Of a stretch of 64,000 nt of DNA, positions 62,135-64,000 are shown piece by piece. The notes beneath the pieces were generated by a model. That model had not been told where the DNA came from. It saw only the letters and a list, made by a program, of their open reading frames with translations, and made no database searches. Origin of the DNA: Metopolophium dirhodum (Eukaryota; Arthropoda; Insecta; Hemiptera; Aphididae); NCBI RefSeq assembly GCF_019925205.1, contig NC_083566.1:22320001-22384000 (forward strand), given 5' to 3'. The position numbers and the translations under genes are program-made. Numbering within the stretch: the first letter of the stretch is position 1; every line of letters starts with the position of its first letter.

Positions 62135-64000
62135 GTTCACATATTTTGCACGTTCGACCGCTGAAATATCAAACAATATAATATTATATACATACGACAA
62201 ACGCCACACGCGCGTATTTAACAGCAATTATAACGAATTCCAGACGGCGACGTTAAGAGTAGGACGTATGTATAGGTATAATATTGTTATATCAGAACGC
62301 AATTAAAAAACGAGTACCCATTATTGCGCGAACGGTCTCTTTTGTTTTGTTTCCGGCGAGTAAGGTATAATAATATAATATTGTTAAACCGTCAAAGTCC
62401 GCAGTATAGTTTTTTTTTTAAGGACAACTCACGCGACATTATATTTTCTTATTATATAATATTATTATTTATTATGTTTACAACGGAGTGGCGCGCGTAC
62501 GGTTTCCGTCAGATGTCTGCAAAAGACGAACACGCCCCACACGCGAAACACCCTTTTTTCTTAGGGGTGAGAGGCGATCCGGGCCAGATGCAAACTGCGG
62601 TAGTATATACGGTATTATATAATATAGGTATTATGCCAAACGATGATCCGGGGGAACCACGTCCATTTCGGGATCACATATATTTGAGTTCACGTTCGGA
62701 CTTAGGTAAGGTCTAAGGGTTGGTCTGACAACAGTGAGAGACATCCAACTCACCGATACGTTATAACGCCATTATGCACAAGACCTATGAACTAGATGAT
62801 GGCATCCGGTCCAGCATCAAATTTGAACTATATTATGCCATTGTAACGGCACTAGGCCGATCTATAGAAGCGATTGACAATGCACAGGAATTAATTATTA
62901 TACGCATATACATCGATTTGGTCCCGGTTTCGTTACGCAGCAATGGCGGCACTACTGATGCGGCAGTTCTATTTTGCGGTTTTCCGGTTCCGGAGCATTG
63001 ATCGCGTGCTAGGCGCGATAATATAATTATAATCGTTCGTGTATTCCTCGCGGTTCTTCGATATAAATACAATATAATTCGGTTATATAATATAAATTAT
63101 CATATTAGTATAATAAGTGAGTAATAGTACTACTGGTGGAAAGGAAGTGGTGGTCACGTTCGAAAGTTATAAACCTATTATCGTCTCTGGCGGTTGTCGT
63201 GAAAAACGTATCGCAGTCACAATGTATTAACTGGACGACAACGACTATACAGACGGTTATAATATTAACAATAATATTGTTCATAAAACCAGGGGTATTA
63301 ACATTTAACAGTGTAAAAATCTGTCCTTGACACGATATCAACAATATTCTATATTGCTCAACAACGTACCGTGTCGTATGACGTATTTATTATGTAGGAG
63401 ACCGCGAACAACGTGCACATTTATATGATTAAAACGTATTTTTTGTATTAGATTACTTTAGATTACTCATTACGCATAAATGCATAATATAGAATCAGTA
63501 CCAATAATATTATTTAGATGACACCATAGTATATCTGACTCATTTTAATAATGAAAATATGATCTCTGAAAATCGTTTACTCCTTATTCCACTGCAACGT
63601 CACACGTCGTCGACATGAAATTCTAATACTAATAATATACGTAGGTAGGTCTCGTCAAAAACTAACCTAATGGATTTTTTGGCGTTGACAAAATGCGTTA
63701 ACTATACAGTTGACACCCACCCACACACACTCTAAGTCTATAAATCTCGTAAACTTGGCAGCGGACTTTCGATACAAGATAAACGCGTTCATAGTTTACA
63801 TCATGACGATTCGCTTAGACTATAGGTACACAAATTGGACTACAGCGGCGGTATTTTCGAATTAGTCATCGATGACAAAAAATAGAATATATTATTATAA
63901 TTTATAATATACAATATACATATTAAATTTAAAACGCACAAACGCGCGAGGTCAAATCGAAAAATGTATTACCACTTTTATAATACGTCCTATTTTGGAG
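62135..64000. other. Upstream flank, no gene recognised
   Basis: Mixed composition, with moderately CpG-containing DNA to about 63020 and AT-rich sequence after that. Frames at 62324-62716 and 62774-63001 have no recognised domain or splice context. Confidence 0.35.

Noticed and set aside
61751..62227. 158-residue minus-strand frame with Arg/Ser-rich sequence
   Set aside because: It lies in CpG-rich promoter-like DNA where several overlapping frames are open on both strands. Composition is uniform and no domain was recognised.

Overview
The window is nuclear DNA from an insect, most likely an aphid (Hemiptera). This is inferred from the strong AT richness, GT-AG split genes with long introns, the protein affinities, and the dense population of small palindromic DNA transposons, MULE, hAT and mariner remnants and a tRNA-derived SINE. 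There are no bacterial operons, rRNA genes or CRISPR arrays. Gene models were assembled by hand from reading frames and splice sites; every exon junction listed keeps phase.

Layout. 1-4100: non-coding, with several inverted-repeat elements. 4138-7754 (-): a five-exon gene for a 168-residue four-pass membrane protein of unknown function, with a likely promoter near 8700-9120. 9130-25700: gene-poor and repeat-rich; it holds a MULE transposase relic, a SINE, a long dispersed repeat, and three elements flanked by 8-bp or longer target duplications (one nested in an older palindromic element). A possible untranslated first exon lies at about 19200-19378. 25782-40267 (+): a complete 17-coding-exon Piwi-family Argonaute (885 residues) with an arginine/glycine-rich N-terminus and an intact Asp-Glu-Asp-His slicer set. 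Its introns contain a mariner relic, a hAT relic, a 1.34-kb fold-back element, a palindromic MITE and a 70-bp tandem duplication. 40268-44951: non-coding, between convergent genes. 44952-53050 (-), perhaps reaching 60469: a Ras GTPase-activating protein of the SynGAP/DAB2IP/raskol group with PH, C2, RasGAP, a His/Pro/Ser-rich linker and a C-terminal coiled coil. 53051-64000: probably its long 5' introns and upstream region, including CpG-rich promoter-like DNA at about 61560-62130.

The genes do not form one pathway. The Piwi protein is expected to bind piRNAs and cleave transposon transcripts. Its own introns carry antisense transposase fragments and long hairpins, which is the most interesting feature of the window. 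The RasGAP should switch off Ras/Rap signalling at the cell cortex. I found no clearly new biological system.
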